A DNA stretch of 64,000 nt from Anastrepha obliqua (Eukaryota; Arthropoda; Insecta; Diptera; Tephritidae): positions 38,590,501-38,654,500 of the forward strand of contig NC_072896.1 of NCBI RefSeq assembly GCF_027943255.1, given 5' to 3'. The stretch's first letter is position 1; every line of letters starts with the position of its first letter. The notes beneath the pieces are model-generated. The model had not been told where the DNA came from. It was given only the letters and a program-made list of their open reading frames with translations, and did not search any database. Below are positions 1 to 10,350 of the stretch, in pieces. A program made the position numbers and the translations under genes.

Positions 1-578
1 GGTAATTCACACTCAGGCTCACAGGCCATTGTGACAGCGCACGGAGAACTTGAAACCAGATCTCCCTGAAACCAATTTCAGCTTTTCAAAGCTTTTAGAA
101 GATCCCTGGTTAACACAGTTTCATTAAGAAACTCAAATTAGAAAATTGCCTACCTAAATTGTTGATTTTACATACGTCTGAATAGAAAAGGACATCGACA
201 CAGAAGGTGCAAGATAGTATCTTCCTCTTCTTTGTTTAAACATATTCTGCAGTAGTCTTGCGCCTTCACGCCCGGCCTCTGCACGTTGTGCTCGTTATAA
301 CAGAAATCATTGTGCTAAGACTACGCTTCCTTTGGCGTAGAAGAAATGCTGTGCGTTTAGCATTGACAGTCGGCCACAACAGTCGGGCATTTCAGCTGGT
401 GGTTTCGTTACATCTTTTTTCATGCGTTTTTCTTAAAAACTGACTCAGCCATCTCGTTAAGAGATTTCATTGGCTACCTTAGAGGTTGCCGACTGCTTTT
501 TGATGGATTTTATCGCCGCCTGGCTGCCAATGAGCTCAGCCTGAAAAATATTGCAATAGTCGAGAAGTCGAAAACTAA

Positions 579-1388
579 GGCTGCAAACACAGTGCACGCT
601 GAGACGAAGACGAAGATGAAGACGAAGCTGAAGACGAAGACGAAAAACAGTGCAGAACAAATCGTATGAATTTGCTCGCTCGTACGCATAGTACGCGCTG
701 TGACGAAGACGAAGATGAAGATGAAGACGAAACGCAAGCAATCAGCTTCAAACGCTGCTGTACTGAATTTGAAGGCGAATCGCTTGCTAGTTACCGTTGT
801 TTTTGTTTGTTTGTTCTGTCTATGCTTTGGCACGTGTTCAAATTTAGTTGTAATTTGTGATTACATTTTCAAATTAAGTTAAGACAGTCGATAAACAAGT
901 AATTAAATGAGAAGTACAATAATAATCAATAAAAGGCATAAAACTAAATATATTTTAAATTATTTTTTACCTTAACGTCACAATTAGCCTTTCAGCACAT
1001 ATAATTGGCGTTTTATTAAAATTAGTCCAATAAGTGGCTCAATTTTAATTAGAATATAATCAAATGTGCTAATTGTCATTCTGGTATATTCCACAAATTT
1101 CTTTTCATCGTAGCGCAGCTCATCATACAAATGATGAAATTCACCAAATGCTTCTCTTCCCAAATTTATAGGGTGTACTTTTTTATTTACTTTTATACGT
1201 TTTAATTTAAAATATATTATAAGCTTTGCTCAATCAGCAGGTCATCATCTGATGAGGAATCCATTGCGACTAACATAACAAAAGCGCAACCAATTCGTCT
1301 TGCACTGTGCAACCTATTCGCTTACTCGCAACGCAAGCAATTTCTCTTCAGCTTCGTCTTCGTCTCAGCGTGCACTGTGTTTGCTGCC
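579..1388. mobile_element. 810 bp non-autonomous TIR element with TAA target duplication (PIF/Harbinger-like)
   Basis: The two ends are inverted copies of each other: 579-615 matches the reverse complement of 1352-1388 over about 37 bases with one mismatch (it begins GGCWGCAAACACAGTGCACG). TAA flanks both sides (576-578 and 1389-1391). Removing the element with one TAA makes the host RNase H frame continuous (HLEISFSFRLLDYCNIFQAE), which fixes the boundaries. A 3 bp TWA target is typical of PIF/Harbinger elements; that assignment is inference. No transposase is encoded. Subterminal sequence is rich in GACGAA-type hexamers. Confidence 0.8.
601..734 (+). repeat. GACGAA/GATGAA hexamer-rich tract
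   Basis: Imperfect runs of GACGAA, GATGAA and GACGAAGCT at 603-645 and 700-734, inside the left part of the 810 bp TIR element. The right end carries a shorter version (around 1340-1360), so the tract has expanded on one side. The acidic or Phe/Val-rich ORFs across it are products of the repeat, not genes. Confidence 0.8.
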
Positions 1389-1835
1389 TAAAGGAGATCT
1401 CCAAATGTCAGGAATATCTGCTTCCACCTAACCTGCCCTCGAGATTTTAGCCATTTGTGTAAACATTTACAACATCCTGTTTCCACTCTTCTTTTGAGGC
1501 TGGAAATGCATAGCCCGCTTTCCAGAAAGGGCCAAAATATCGAATCTTGCCGTGACTGTGACTATTTTTTAAACACTTCTTTAAAGTGTTCAGTTTTATT
1601 GCCGTGCTGCTAGCGGCGTATTTTGCCTGCAGATCTACTGCAGGAAGTACAATGGCGCATATAATGCTTTCGATGGGACGGTTGACAATACAGCGGTTAT
1701 AGATCAATTCTCTTAATATTTACACCCTTCTCAAGGGCGTTCTACCACACTACAATGCTATAGTCGAGAATCGGTCTAACTAAATTTTTACAAAATGCAT
1801 CGTTCGAACAAAAATTAAAATAGTAATGATCGGCT

Positions 1836-2574
1836 AAAGTCTGGCCGAACCGAACTTTTATTACAAAGGCAGCCGAGGTTGATCAGTTTAAAGAAGGCAA
1901 CCATGTGCATGAGTTATCTTCCAACTAAGCGCAGGCGACAACTATCATAGCCTAATTTCATAAATTTGTCATGCTCGCCTTATCCAAAAAAACACGCATA
2001 TACTCGTATGCATTTATCCCTTTGTACCTGCCCTCACTCTTAAAGCATATTTTTGCTTATTGCCAAGTATCAATTTGCAATTCTTATATATCCGACAATC
2101 GCTTTTCATATTTCCCTGTTCATTTTTGCTACTGACTTTTGCTGGCTATAATCCCCATAGAGGCCAGAGCAGCAGGTTGCTCAACTGCTTCGATGGCCGT
2201 ATGGACAGTTTGGGTGTCATTGTTTAAAAACGTGACTAGAATTCATTTTTAAGTTGATTATTTTGTTTCACAGTAAGAAATTCTTCAGGAAAATAGATAA
2301 ATTTTGTAGTAGGGAGAGTAGTATTTGGGTACATTAGGGTGGTACATATGGGTTTGGCGGGAGAAAGAGAAACTCTGATGGAATTCATGCCACCCTGTTA
2401 TTTTTTGCATTGTGTTAAACAGGGTGCTCAACGACATTGAGAACTCAAAGTTTTAAGAAAAAAACCGTAAAAGTTTAATTTCTTAACGAAACGGTTTTTC
2501 GATTTTATTCTACTAAACTACAAACTGAGTTCAGGGCAGCGAAGAACCAAGCAGAAAGATTAAAATAAAGGGAT
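1836..2574. other. No gene seen
   Basis: AT-rich sequence without a supported ORF or a recognisable repeat boundary. It lies between the LOA-like remnant and a Jockey-like fragment. Confidence 0.5.
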
Positions 2575-3425
2575 ACGGTACATTAGACAGGGCTAGTTTA
2601 CTGGGGCGGCAGCCCTGGGTCGAGAAAAACCCGAGTCATTCCGGTAACATAGTACCGGCTGCCATGGAAATGTCTGGTCGCCTGGAACCAGAGATTCGCA
2701 GTGGACGAAACTTCAGACCTGCCAAAACACTGCATTAAGGACCGCGACAGGATGACTTATGATGTCACCGATACAACACCTACACGATGAGGCCCTTATG
2801 CTGCCTGTTAGGGAGCATAACAAATTGCTCAGTGTCACCGCAGGCCTCACCCATACAGACACCTGCTTCAGCCTGAGCCACCTCCCAGGCACATCAGGAG
2901 GCATTTCCTCAACTAGACATTTCCTCAACTAGATCCTAGACAAAACAAACAGACAGCTACTGGATCGGACAGTGTACAGACGGGCCATAAACGACATTGA
3001 TCGGGAGACTCTCACCACCTTCTTAAGCTCCCGACCCCCGAATACCGTTATCTGAGTCCAACCACCACCAATCGCTGACGAAGAGCTCCAACTTACCCGA
3101 GAGTCCCGCGTAACCTTGGCACAATTACGTTCTGGATGTATACTGGATACTGTAGCAGGTTAAACTCCTACTTATCCAGAATCGACTCCGACATACTAAA
3201 CATATGCCCAGCATGTGAAGGCACCCCGCACGACTCTAACCACCTTTTCACATGCCCCTTTAAACCCACTCATCTAACACCACTCTTCCTCTGGACCCAA
3301 CCCGTCGAAACAGCTGGTTTCCTGGGCCTACCGTTAGATGAGCTAGACGAAGACGACCGGTGATTACGCTGCACTGACAGGGCAAAGTTACTGCTACAAC
3401 TACAACAACACTAAAATAAAGGCTT
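2575..3425 (+). mobile_element. Jockey-like non-LTR retrotransposon, 5'-deleted copy (end of ORF2)
   Basis: In shifting plus frames this reads as the C-terminal end of a non-LTR ORF2 without RNase H: REHNKLLS (about 2811), NRQLLDRTVYRRAINDI (2950), ESRVTLAQLRSG (3090), then CPACEGTPHDSNHLFTCP and LGLPLDELDEDDR ending in a stop near 3363. A short 3' UTR with CAA-type repeats follows (3395-3412). The last 75 codons are open but the rest has stops and frame changes. The same family recurs at 49182-49919 (minus) and 50770-51040 (plus). Jockey is the best guess for the clade. Confidence 0.7.
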
Positions 3426-5205
3426 CCATCACAAAAAGTCACTTTTTTAATTTAGGAAAAAATATATTCAAAAGCAAAACTGGATGATTAATTTTGCACC
3501 TCTTGTATAAATTCTTTTTAGGTAGTGATTCTTCAGGTGATAGGTCGCAAAACCGTCTTTGGACCATATCCCGAGACTGTGCAACTTGTAGTGAGTGACC
3601 TGTAGGAGTGTCAATAAACATTCGCAATTTGTCCGTAGAGAGGTTGTGTTCAAGTTAAAATAATTAGTGGTTCGTTGTGCCTACTCAAACTGATTTTATA
3701 TATTAGCTTACATAGGTAGATACCAACTGCAGTGGGTGGATACAGTCTCAAAAACACTTAATTTCGAAGTCAAATTTAATTCCGTTTCTGTTATCCTCCA
3801 GTGATGATATATTTTTAACTTCAAAAGATTACTTCGTTTATAATTTTCACCACATTATTTAAATATTTGTTTGCCTTCACGTGCTCCAGCTTAATTCCAT
3901 TCACTCAGCGCATCCTTTGCACTCAATAGTCGCGTTTAAAATCTGCACCTGCCTCGAAACTTATGCAAATGGCTTTGTTTTGGCTTGAAAATCAATTGCC
4001 GAAAAACACACGTACATGCATTGGTAAGCCGCTTTGTCACAGGGTTAGCCGCCACAAGTTTCGCTTACCCCTTGGCGAGCTACTCTAACTCCATTAATCG
4101 TTCACTTCTCGCTCTTTAATGCTTGTTAGTCCTGCACTCCCTTTGCTTGCAAGCAACTGAGCTATTGTACTTTTGCTGAATAAACCTTTGCTAAAACGAA
4201 ACGAAAAACGAAGAAAAACAAAAAAAACGCACCACAACTGTTTGAATCAAAAATAAACATTTGCACCATTGCTCCCAAGTTAAGAGATTAAAATTGTGGT
4301 TGCCAACAGTGAACGACGAGCCGTGAAGTTGGCAATGGCCATCACAGTCTATGGCAACGGTCACCCACATGCAGAAAAACATTCATACAAAAGAAGAGAA
4401 TATGGATCGACTATTGGAGTTCGACAGTTAGGGTCCTTGTTTACCTTGTGTTGTTTACACTGATACTAAAAAACGGCAACAGAAAAACAAAATCATAGCG
4501 AAACCAAGTTAGAGCAAGCAAAACACCGGACAATGAAGGACAAAAAAAAAGGTTTTTGGTAAATAATTGGCTTCATTATGAAACGGACGAGTGTACGCTG
4601 GTATTGGCCGTATATAGCTGTAGCGAAGGATTTGGCCGACTTTGAGCTAGGTGGAAAAAAAGAAGGAAAAAAGCAGAAAATATGTCACACTTTAATCCGA
4701 CTGATACTCGAGCATAACAACTGCACCAAAGTGTCTCACGTCACTGCTGGTCGAAAGAGAGTGCGAAAACTGTACATCCCAACCGAGGCATGTAACGAAA
4801 GCATAGAAGGCTAACAAACATGGTATGTAACCTATTTCTTCACGTCAGTACGGACATTTTGTTTGCTATCGAAAAATATGTAGTTACTGATTTTTGTCCT
4901 CTGTTTTTTGTTGGCCTTACTGTTTTTTGCTTCTCTTTGCTCATCAAACTTATTTGGTAGTATTCTTTACCAATAAAACAAGTCTTTGTAGCCTATACGG
5001 CTTTTTAATTTCTTCCTTCAACACTTTTTTGCCAAGCTATATGATTTCTCAAGGAATCAAGCCATGGCATACATTTACCATTTTTCCCCATGACGGTGCT
5101 GCATGCTTTGCTTTCTTTCACTTTTACTCCTTATAAAATCTGCACACAAATATGCATATACCATACAGGGTGATCCCAATGCACATATTTTATTTTTAAT
5201 TTTAT
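3426..5205. other. Mostly unassigned; repeat terminus at about 3465-3515
   Basis: At 3483-3510 lies GATTAATTTTGCACCTCTTG, a version of a terminus seen at several other places in the window (16330, 41115, 57431, 58962). An open minus frame of about 60 codons runs into it (3439-3650) and contains MFIDTPTGHSLQVAQSRDMV; I do not recognise it. The rest, including the 78-codon ORF at 4578-4814, shows no known motif. Confidence 0.4.
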
Positions 5206-6370
5206 TAAATACTAGGTTAGGTTAGGTTGGTATGGTTGCCCAGGGGAATGAGCACACTTGGACGAAGAAAGATTCGTCCTTTGTGATACCATTATGAAGG
5301 AAATGAGGTGAAAGGGAAAGACCGATGCGATGCAGGGAGAGGGCGGGGAGAGGTGGTGATGGGATGGTTAGGAGTGTACGGATTACGAACGATGACTATG
5401 TTCACGTCAACCCCTTTGTGCTGCTGATGAAATTCATCAGATTTTTAATGTCAGCACCAGCTATATCAGCAGGTGTGGCAAAGAAGTAAGAGCCAAGATG
5501 CCTGGATCTTAGCCCCGCCAGAGCAGGGTAGCTAAGGAGAAGGTGCTGAGGTGATTCCACCTCATCCTCCATACATCCAGCGCAAAAAGGACTCGAGGTG
5601 ATTCCAAGTCTCACAGCATGCATTCCTCGCGCATTGTGTCCGGTGAGAGAACCCACTAGATAAGAGAGCTGATATTTTCTCAGCCTCAGAAGCTCGCCCG
5701 AGCGCGTCCGGTCCCCACGTGGCCAGAAGGATTTTGCGACCTTACACGTTTGTGTGCTTGCCCAGCGCCCCCCTGAGTTGGCGCGATGCCCATCTTTTCA
5801 GGAGCAGACCGCAAGTAGTCAGGGGATCCCGATTCTCTCCCTTCGCGGGGAAATCACCTCACATGTCCCTTGTCTGGTCAGCTCATCCGCCTCACAGTTT
5901 CCCGCAATGTCGCTGTGACCAGGAACCCAGATGGGGTTATTGTCAAAGAATTCGGACGCAGTTGAAAGTGAGGCCAAGCGGTCCTTGACCAATTCCGACT
6001 GTACCGCCATAAATCCGAAGGCCTTTATTTCCGCTTGGCTATTGGAGTAAATATTTACTTTCTTGACTGTTAGTACGCATTTGAGCAGCAAATCAACTGC
6101 CTCCTTGATTGCGCTACCTCTGCCTGGAATACACAGCAGTGGTCCGGTAACCTGAATTTGAGTCTGATGAGGAGCTCCTCGCAAAAGACTCTTCCGCCAA
6201 CCTTTCCTTCCAACTTCGATCCATCCGTGAACAAGTTCACCAGGCCTTGCCCCGAAGTGGCCCTCCGTCCACTCTTCCCTTGACGGAATATGAGTGGAGA
6301 ATGTTCCGGTTGGACTAAACGAGGGCAGACACTGATCTTTTGACAGAGGGATGAACTCGAAGTTTCTAAG
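5206..6370 (-). pseudogene. LOA-like non-LTR retrotransposon, RNase H plus C-terminus
   Basis: Minus-strand reading gives SREEWTEGHF (about 6280), LFTDGSKLEGKVGGRVFCEE (6240-6180), then DHCCVFQAEV, a shifted frame with NIYSNSQAEIKAF (6045) and IWVPGHSDIAGNCEADEL (5935-5880): the four landmarks of a retroelement RNase H. After a break, 5656-5402 encodes SLTGHNARGMHAVRLGI and CAGCMEDEVESPQHLLLSYP, the zinc-knuckle-like terminal domain. The 3' end at 5215-5230 carries GGTTAGGTTAGG on the plus strand, that is a CCTAA-type tail. At least three frame changes; inactive and 5'-truncated. Confidence 0.8.
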
Positions 6371-7970
6371 GATACAAAGAAAAATTAAATTCGAATTTGG
6401 TGTGTAAAGATACTACGAATTCCAAACCAAACTATCATAGTCTGCAGATGCATTGGCTTTACGGTCCCCCCACGCGAACTTTTCCACTCCCGGAGGCAAT
6501 TTTGTGGATCACCGTGGGTGGTTATTTTTCTTCTTTACTTCCTTTCAATCAACTCAGAGTTTGTATAAGTCGGTTATCACTTTGAAAATAAGTTAGCAAT
6601 ATTTATCAATGTTGTTCAGACATCAATCGACTTATATTGCTGGACAGGAGAACACCCTGTGTGCGTAGAAACAAGTTACATATAGTGTGTACGTATCCTT
6701 TACTTCCTTTGACCACGCAACTAGCAAAACTCTTTCGGATCACCATCATCATCGCTTTCAAAATGCCTGCGGCTTTTGTTGCCAACTGGCATTAAGGCAA
6801 TGCTCAACGAAAAAAAGTCTGTCCTCTCCTTTCACTATTCTTCCTTCATCCTATCGCCTCAAAGTGAGTTACCACAAGCGTCCAGTTAGTGTAACAACGC
6901 ATTTCATAAGTGCTAAACTCTTTTTGCTTCTACTCTCATTGCTCAAAAATTCAAGTATTGCCTTTATCGGCAGTATTGGTCCGAGCAAAGTGTGTGAGTG
7001 CCGTACCATTCGAACGAAAATTTCCACTATCACTGATTGCTCTATAGAAGTTTGAAATTGTAGGTGTGTAAATTTACGCATGTGCATGCTTTGTGGAATC
7101 TTGTTGAAGTATCCCTGCTACCAGGCATTTTCAACATTTTGAAAATTTCACATGAAATTGCAGTTGGTGGCTTATTGCTGAAAAGAAAAATTGTACTCAA
7201 CTTTGCTTAAGAAAATCAGTGAGAAAACGAACAGGCAGTTTGGTTATGAAGTACTGGATAATTTCCAAATTTATTAAATTCTGTAAAATATTTGTATATC
7301 CGCGCACTTATGCCCAAGGCTACTATAACTTTGTGCACATTCCTCTATGGGGGAGGGATCGAGATAGATAGAAAAGTGCTCAGAATTATGAGAAGAAAGC
7401 AGTATTACTCTCTGCCTAAGGTAGTTTAGTACTGAAAATGGGTGGAATCGGTCAAACACCACGCCCAACCCCATGGTAAAGGTATTTAAAAGAAATAAAA
7501 AAAAACTTGATACCTGTTCTAAATGAAACTGGTAAAATTGAGAAAAAAGTCCGGTGCCACGCCCACTTTTAGGTAAATGCGTTCACACGTATTGCTTGGT
7601 CGGACTCCAACTTTAACTGGAGCAATTGAAAATTATTTTGTACGATATCTACTGGGAATGAAGTGGCAATATAAATAGTGACCATCTTAAGACTGGCTGA
7701 TCGCAGCTGTCAGTTTAGAAGTTCACTCTGCCTGTGCTTCATGGATCTTCTGTTCAAAAAGCAGTCGAAATTTGTCAATGAATCGAAAATGTTCTAATTG
7801 GTCTTTAATTTTAAAGCATTTCCTTAAAAGTAATCGCCTTATTTACCCATGCTAGTATTCCAAAGATTCTTCCAAACTTCAGAATCATTTTCTTGCTGAT
7901 TTTAGTAACACTTTCTTCTGCGAATTCTCTTAAAACACTTTCCTCAAAGTAGTAACTTGAGACTTATATA
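6371..7970. other. Unassigned region
   Basis: No supported gene. The 122-codon ORF at 6687-7055 is Ser/His-rich and unlike any family I know. At 7440-7570 the CACGCCCA and CCACGCCCACTTTTAGG motifs resemble a dispersed fly repeat, but no boundary was found. A TATAAATA box at 7670 is followed by sequence that could be a promoter or LTR start; no partner LTR was seen. Confidence 0.35.
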
Positions 7971-7975
7971 CACAT

Positions 7976-8009
7976 ATATGAAAATATACACATATATATA
8001 TATATATAC
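7976..8009. repeat. (TA)n tract, probable SINE tail
   Basis: Alternating CATATA/TATATA run. The tephritid SINE piece at 9829-9962 begins with ATATATAATTGG, so this tract is most simply the other half of that SINE's TA-rich tail, separated by the RTE-like insertion at 8010-9828. Confidence 0.6.
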
Positions 8010-9828
8010 AGAGAGCTAAGAAAGGAAGAGAGACGTATTATCTGACAGAAGAAACGAGAGGCCGAAATACGTGAATGTGAGGAGCTTGAGCTGCTGGCCA
8101 ATAGGAAGAACGAGCGAAAATTTTACTAGAAAGTTCGGCGGCTTACAGACGATTTTAAGACCGGGCGTTTTCCTCTAAGAACAACGACGAAGATCAGGTG
8201 ACTGACATCCAGAGCATACTTAAATTATGGAGGCAACACTTCTCGAACCTATTGAATAGTTACAGCTTCGCGTGTCACAGAGAATGTGAAGATCCCGATA
8301 CCCCAATCGTTGACCGCGGAACTATCGTTCCGCTACCCGACCATGACGAGGTGAGAATAGCGATAACGCGGTTGAAGAACAACAAAGCCGTGGGCGTCGA
8401 CGGACTGCGGGTGAGCTATTAAAACATGGCAGTTTCTATGCAAAATATGGTCGGATGAAAGCATGACCGCCGATTAAAATTTAAGTGTGCTCTGCCCAAT
8501 CCATAAGAAGGGTGATCCTGCGGTATGTGCCAATTACAGCGGGACTAGTTTCCTAAATATCGCCTATAAAGTTCTAGCGAGCGTATTGTGTGAAAGGTTG
8601 AAGCCCACCATCAAACAACTGATTGGACCTTATCAGTGTGGCTTCAGACCTGGAAAGTCTACCATCAACCAAATATTCACAATACGTCAAGTTTGGAAAA
8701 TACCCATGAAAGGAGAATCGACACACACCATCTATTCGTCGACTTCAAAGCTGCATTCGACAGTACGAAAAGGAGTTACCTATATTAATTTGGTATCCCT
8801 TCAAAACTAGCACGACTATACAAGATGACGTTGCTCAACACCAGCCGCGCCATCAGAATTGGGAAGGACCTCTCCGAGCCGTTCGATACCAAACGAGGTT
8901 TCAGACAGGGTGACTCGCTGTCGTGTGACTTCTTTAACCTGATGTTGGAGAACATCTTACGAGTCGCAGAACTTAATCGCTCAGGCACAATTTTTTATAA
9001 GAGCGTATGCCGATGATATCGATATCATCGGCCTTAACAACCGCGCTGTTAGTTCTGCCTTCTCCAAACTGGATAAAGAGGCAAAGCGAATGGGTCTGGT
9101 GGTGAACGAGGACAAAACGAAGTACCTCCTGTCTTCAAACAAACAGTCGGCGCACTCGCGTATCGGCACCCACGTCACTGTTGACAGTTATAATTTCGAG
9201 GTTGTAGAAACTTCGTTTATTTAGGAACCAGCATTAACACCGAAAACAATGTCAGCCTTGAAATCCAACGTAGAATCTCTCTTTCCAACAAGTGCTACTT
9301 TGGACTAAGTAGGCAACTGAGCAGTAAAGTCCTCTCTCGACGAACAAAACTAACACTCTACAAGACTCTCATCATGCCCGTCCTAACGTATGGCGCAGAA
9401 GCATGGACGATGACAACATCCGATGAAGCGACGCTTGGAGGGTTCGAGAGAAAGATTCTGCGTAAGATTTTTGGACCTTTGCACGTTGGCAACGGCGAAT
9501 ATCGCAGACGATGGAACGATGAGCTGTATGAGCTTTACGACGACATAGACATAGCGGAGCGAATAAAGATCCAGCGGCTACGTTGGCTGGGTCATGTTGT
9601 CCGAATGGATACAAACGCTCTGGCTTTGAAAGTATTCGATGCGGTACCAGCTGGTGGTAGTAGAGGAAGAGGAAGACCTCCTCTGCGTTGGAAAGATCAG
9701 GTGGAGAAGGAGTTGGATTCACTTGGTGTGCCCAATTGGCGCCGGTTAGCACGAGAAAGAAACGACTGGCGCGCTTTGTTAAACTCGGCCAAAATCGTCT
9801 AAGCAGTTATCGCGCCAATTAAGAAGAA
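8010..9828 (+). pseudogene. RTE-like non-LTR retrotransposon, 5'-truncated and frameshifted
   Basis: Plus-strand reverse transcriptase signatures in order: VTDIQSILKLWRQHFSNLLN (8190), LKNNKAVGVDGL (8370), LCPIHKKGDP..CANY (8490), GPYQCGFRPGKST (8630), KRGFRQGDSLSCDFFNLMLE (8890), YADDIDIIG (9005), then a 142-codon open stretch 9374-9802 with PVLTYGAEAWT and IQRLRWLGHVVRM ending in a stop. No RNase H domain follows. The 3' tail is AATTAAGAAGAAG. Stops and frameshifts break it in at least four places. Copies at 14213-15025, 31596-32115 and 24795-24905 belong to the same family. The RTE label is inferred from the absence of RNase H and the C-terminal GHVVRM block. Confidence 0.8.
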
Positions 9829-9962
9829 GATATATAATTGGCGCGTATACCCTTTTTGAGTGTTGGGCCGAGCTCCTCCTGCTATTTGTGGGGTGCATCT
9901 TCATGTTGTTCCACAAATGGAGGGACCTACAGTTTCAAGCCGACTCCGAAACTGAAATTCTT
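9829..9962 (-). mobile_element. Tephritid-type tRNA SINE, 3' half only
   Basis: Matches the tail half of the SINE at 31258-31545 and 61806-62092 in reverse orientation: ATTGGCGCGTATACCC, GCCGAGCTCCTCCTGCTA, TGTTCCACAAATGGAGGGAC, CAAGCCGACTCCGAA. It stops before the tRNA-like head. The RTE-like copy appears to have inserted into its TA tail. Confidence 0.75.
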
Positions 9963-10330
9963 TTGTGACTCAAGAATCGATTGCATAAAAGCGGCAAACA
10001 AAAGCTATGATTTGATTTAATAAAACAAAGCGAAAATAAAATGGAAAAGATCATTGGTGAAAAATTACTAGTATTACTGAAGCGGTAAAACAAATGAAAG
10101 CGGACTTTGAGGATCAACATCAAATTGGACAATTGAATTCTGATAATGCATACAGATAAATGGTAAGTTGAACCTACGAGAGTAACTCAATCTAGTGCGA
10201 CTTTACATAAAGTAAGTAAGTAGTAAGTGCATCAAGTTTCATTGAAATGTATGACAGACTAGCTAAATCGAATCCTCTCATTATTCTGAGCGTTTTGGGA
10301 TATACGAGGTTTGGGCAAAAAATAAGGCGA
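9963..10330. other. No gene; possible mariner end at about 10314-10350
   Basis: CGAGGTTTGGGCAAAAAATA at 10316 resembles a mariner terminus. It could be the displaced 3' end of the mariner relic at 12820-13680, with the I-like element inserted between. This is an inference from position and partial similarity. Confidence 0.3.
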
Positions 10331-10350
10331 ATTTTCAAATTTCGCAGGCA

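Larger units (their letters stand above)
1..1835 (-). pseudogene. RNase H-type (LOA/I-like) non-LTR retrotransposon remnant, split by a TIR element
   Basis: Read on the minus strand, about 1835-1700 gives the end of a reverse transcriptase (VRPILDYSIVVW). 1700-1389 gives the linker and the start of RNase H (VVNVYTNG, where a stop follows the position of YTDGSK). 578-450 continues RNase H (LLDYCNIFQAEL), and 300-180 gives the terminal zinc-knuckle-like end (CRICLN..HLLCRCPFL). The copy is old, with several stops and frame changes. The gap at 579-1388 is a separate transposon. Joining its flanks restores the RNase H frame exactly. The clade call rests on having RNase H plus this C-terminal CxxC..HxxxC pattern; LOA and I are the candidates. 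Confidence 0.75.

Noticed and set aside
457..882. Overlapping ORFs on both strands rich in Phe/Val or Asp/Glu
   Set aside because: They arise from the GACGAA hexamer tract inside the 810 bp TIR element and change character with each frame.
4578..4814. 78-codon basic ORF
   Set aside because: Composition only; no recognised domain and no flanking gene structure.
6687..7055. 122-codon Ser/Leu-rich ORF
   Set aside because: A run of His and a hydrophobic stretch are visible, but there is nothing like a known family and the opposite strand is equally open.
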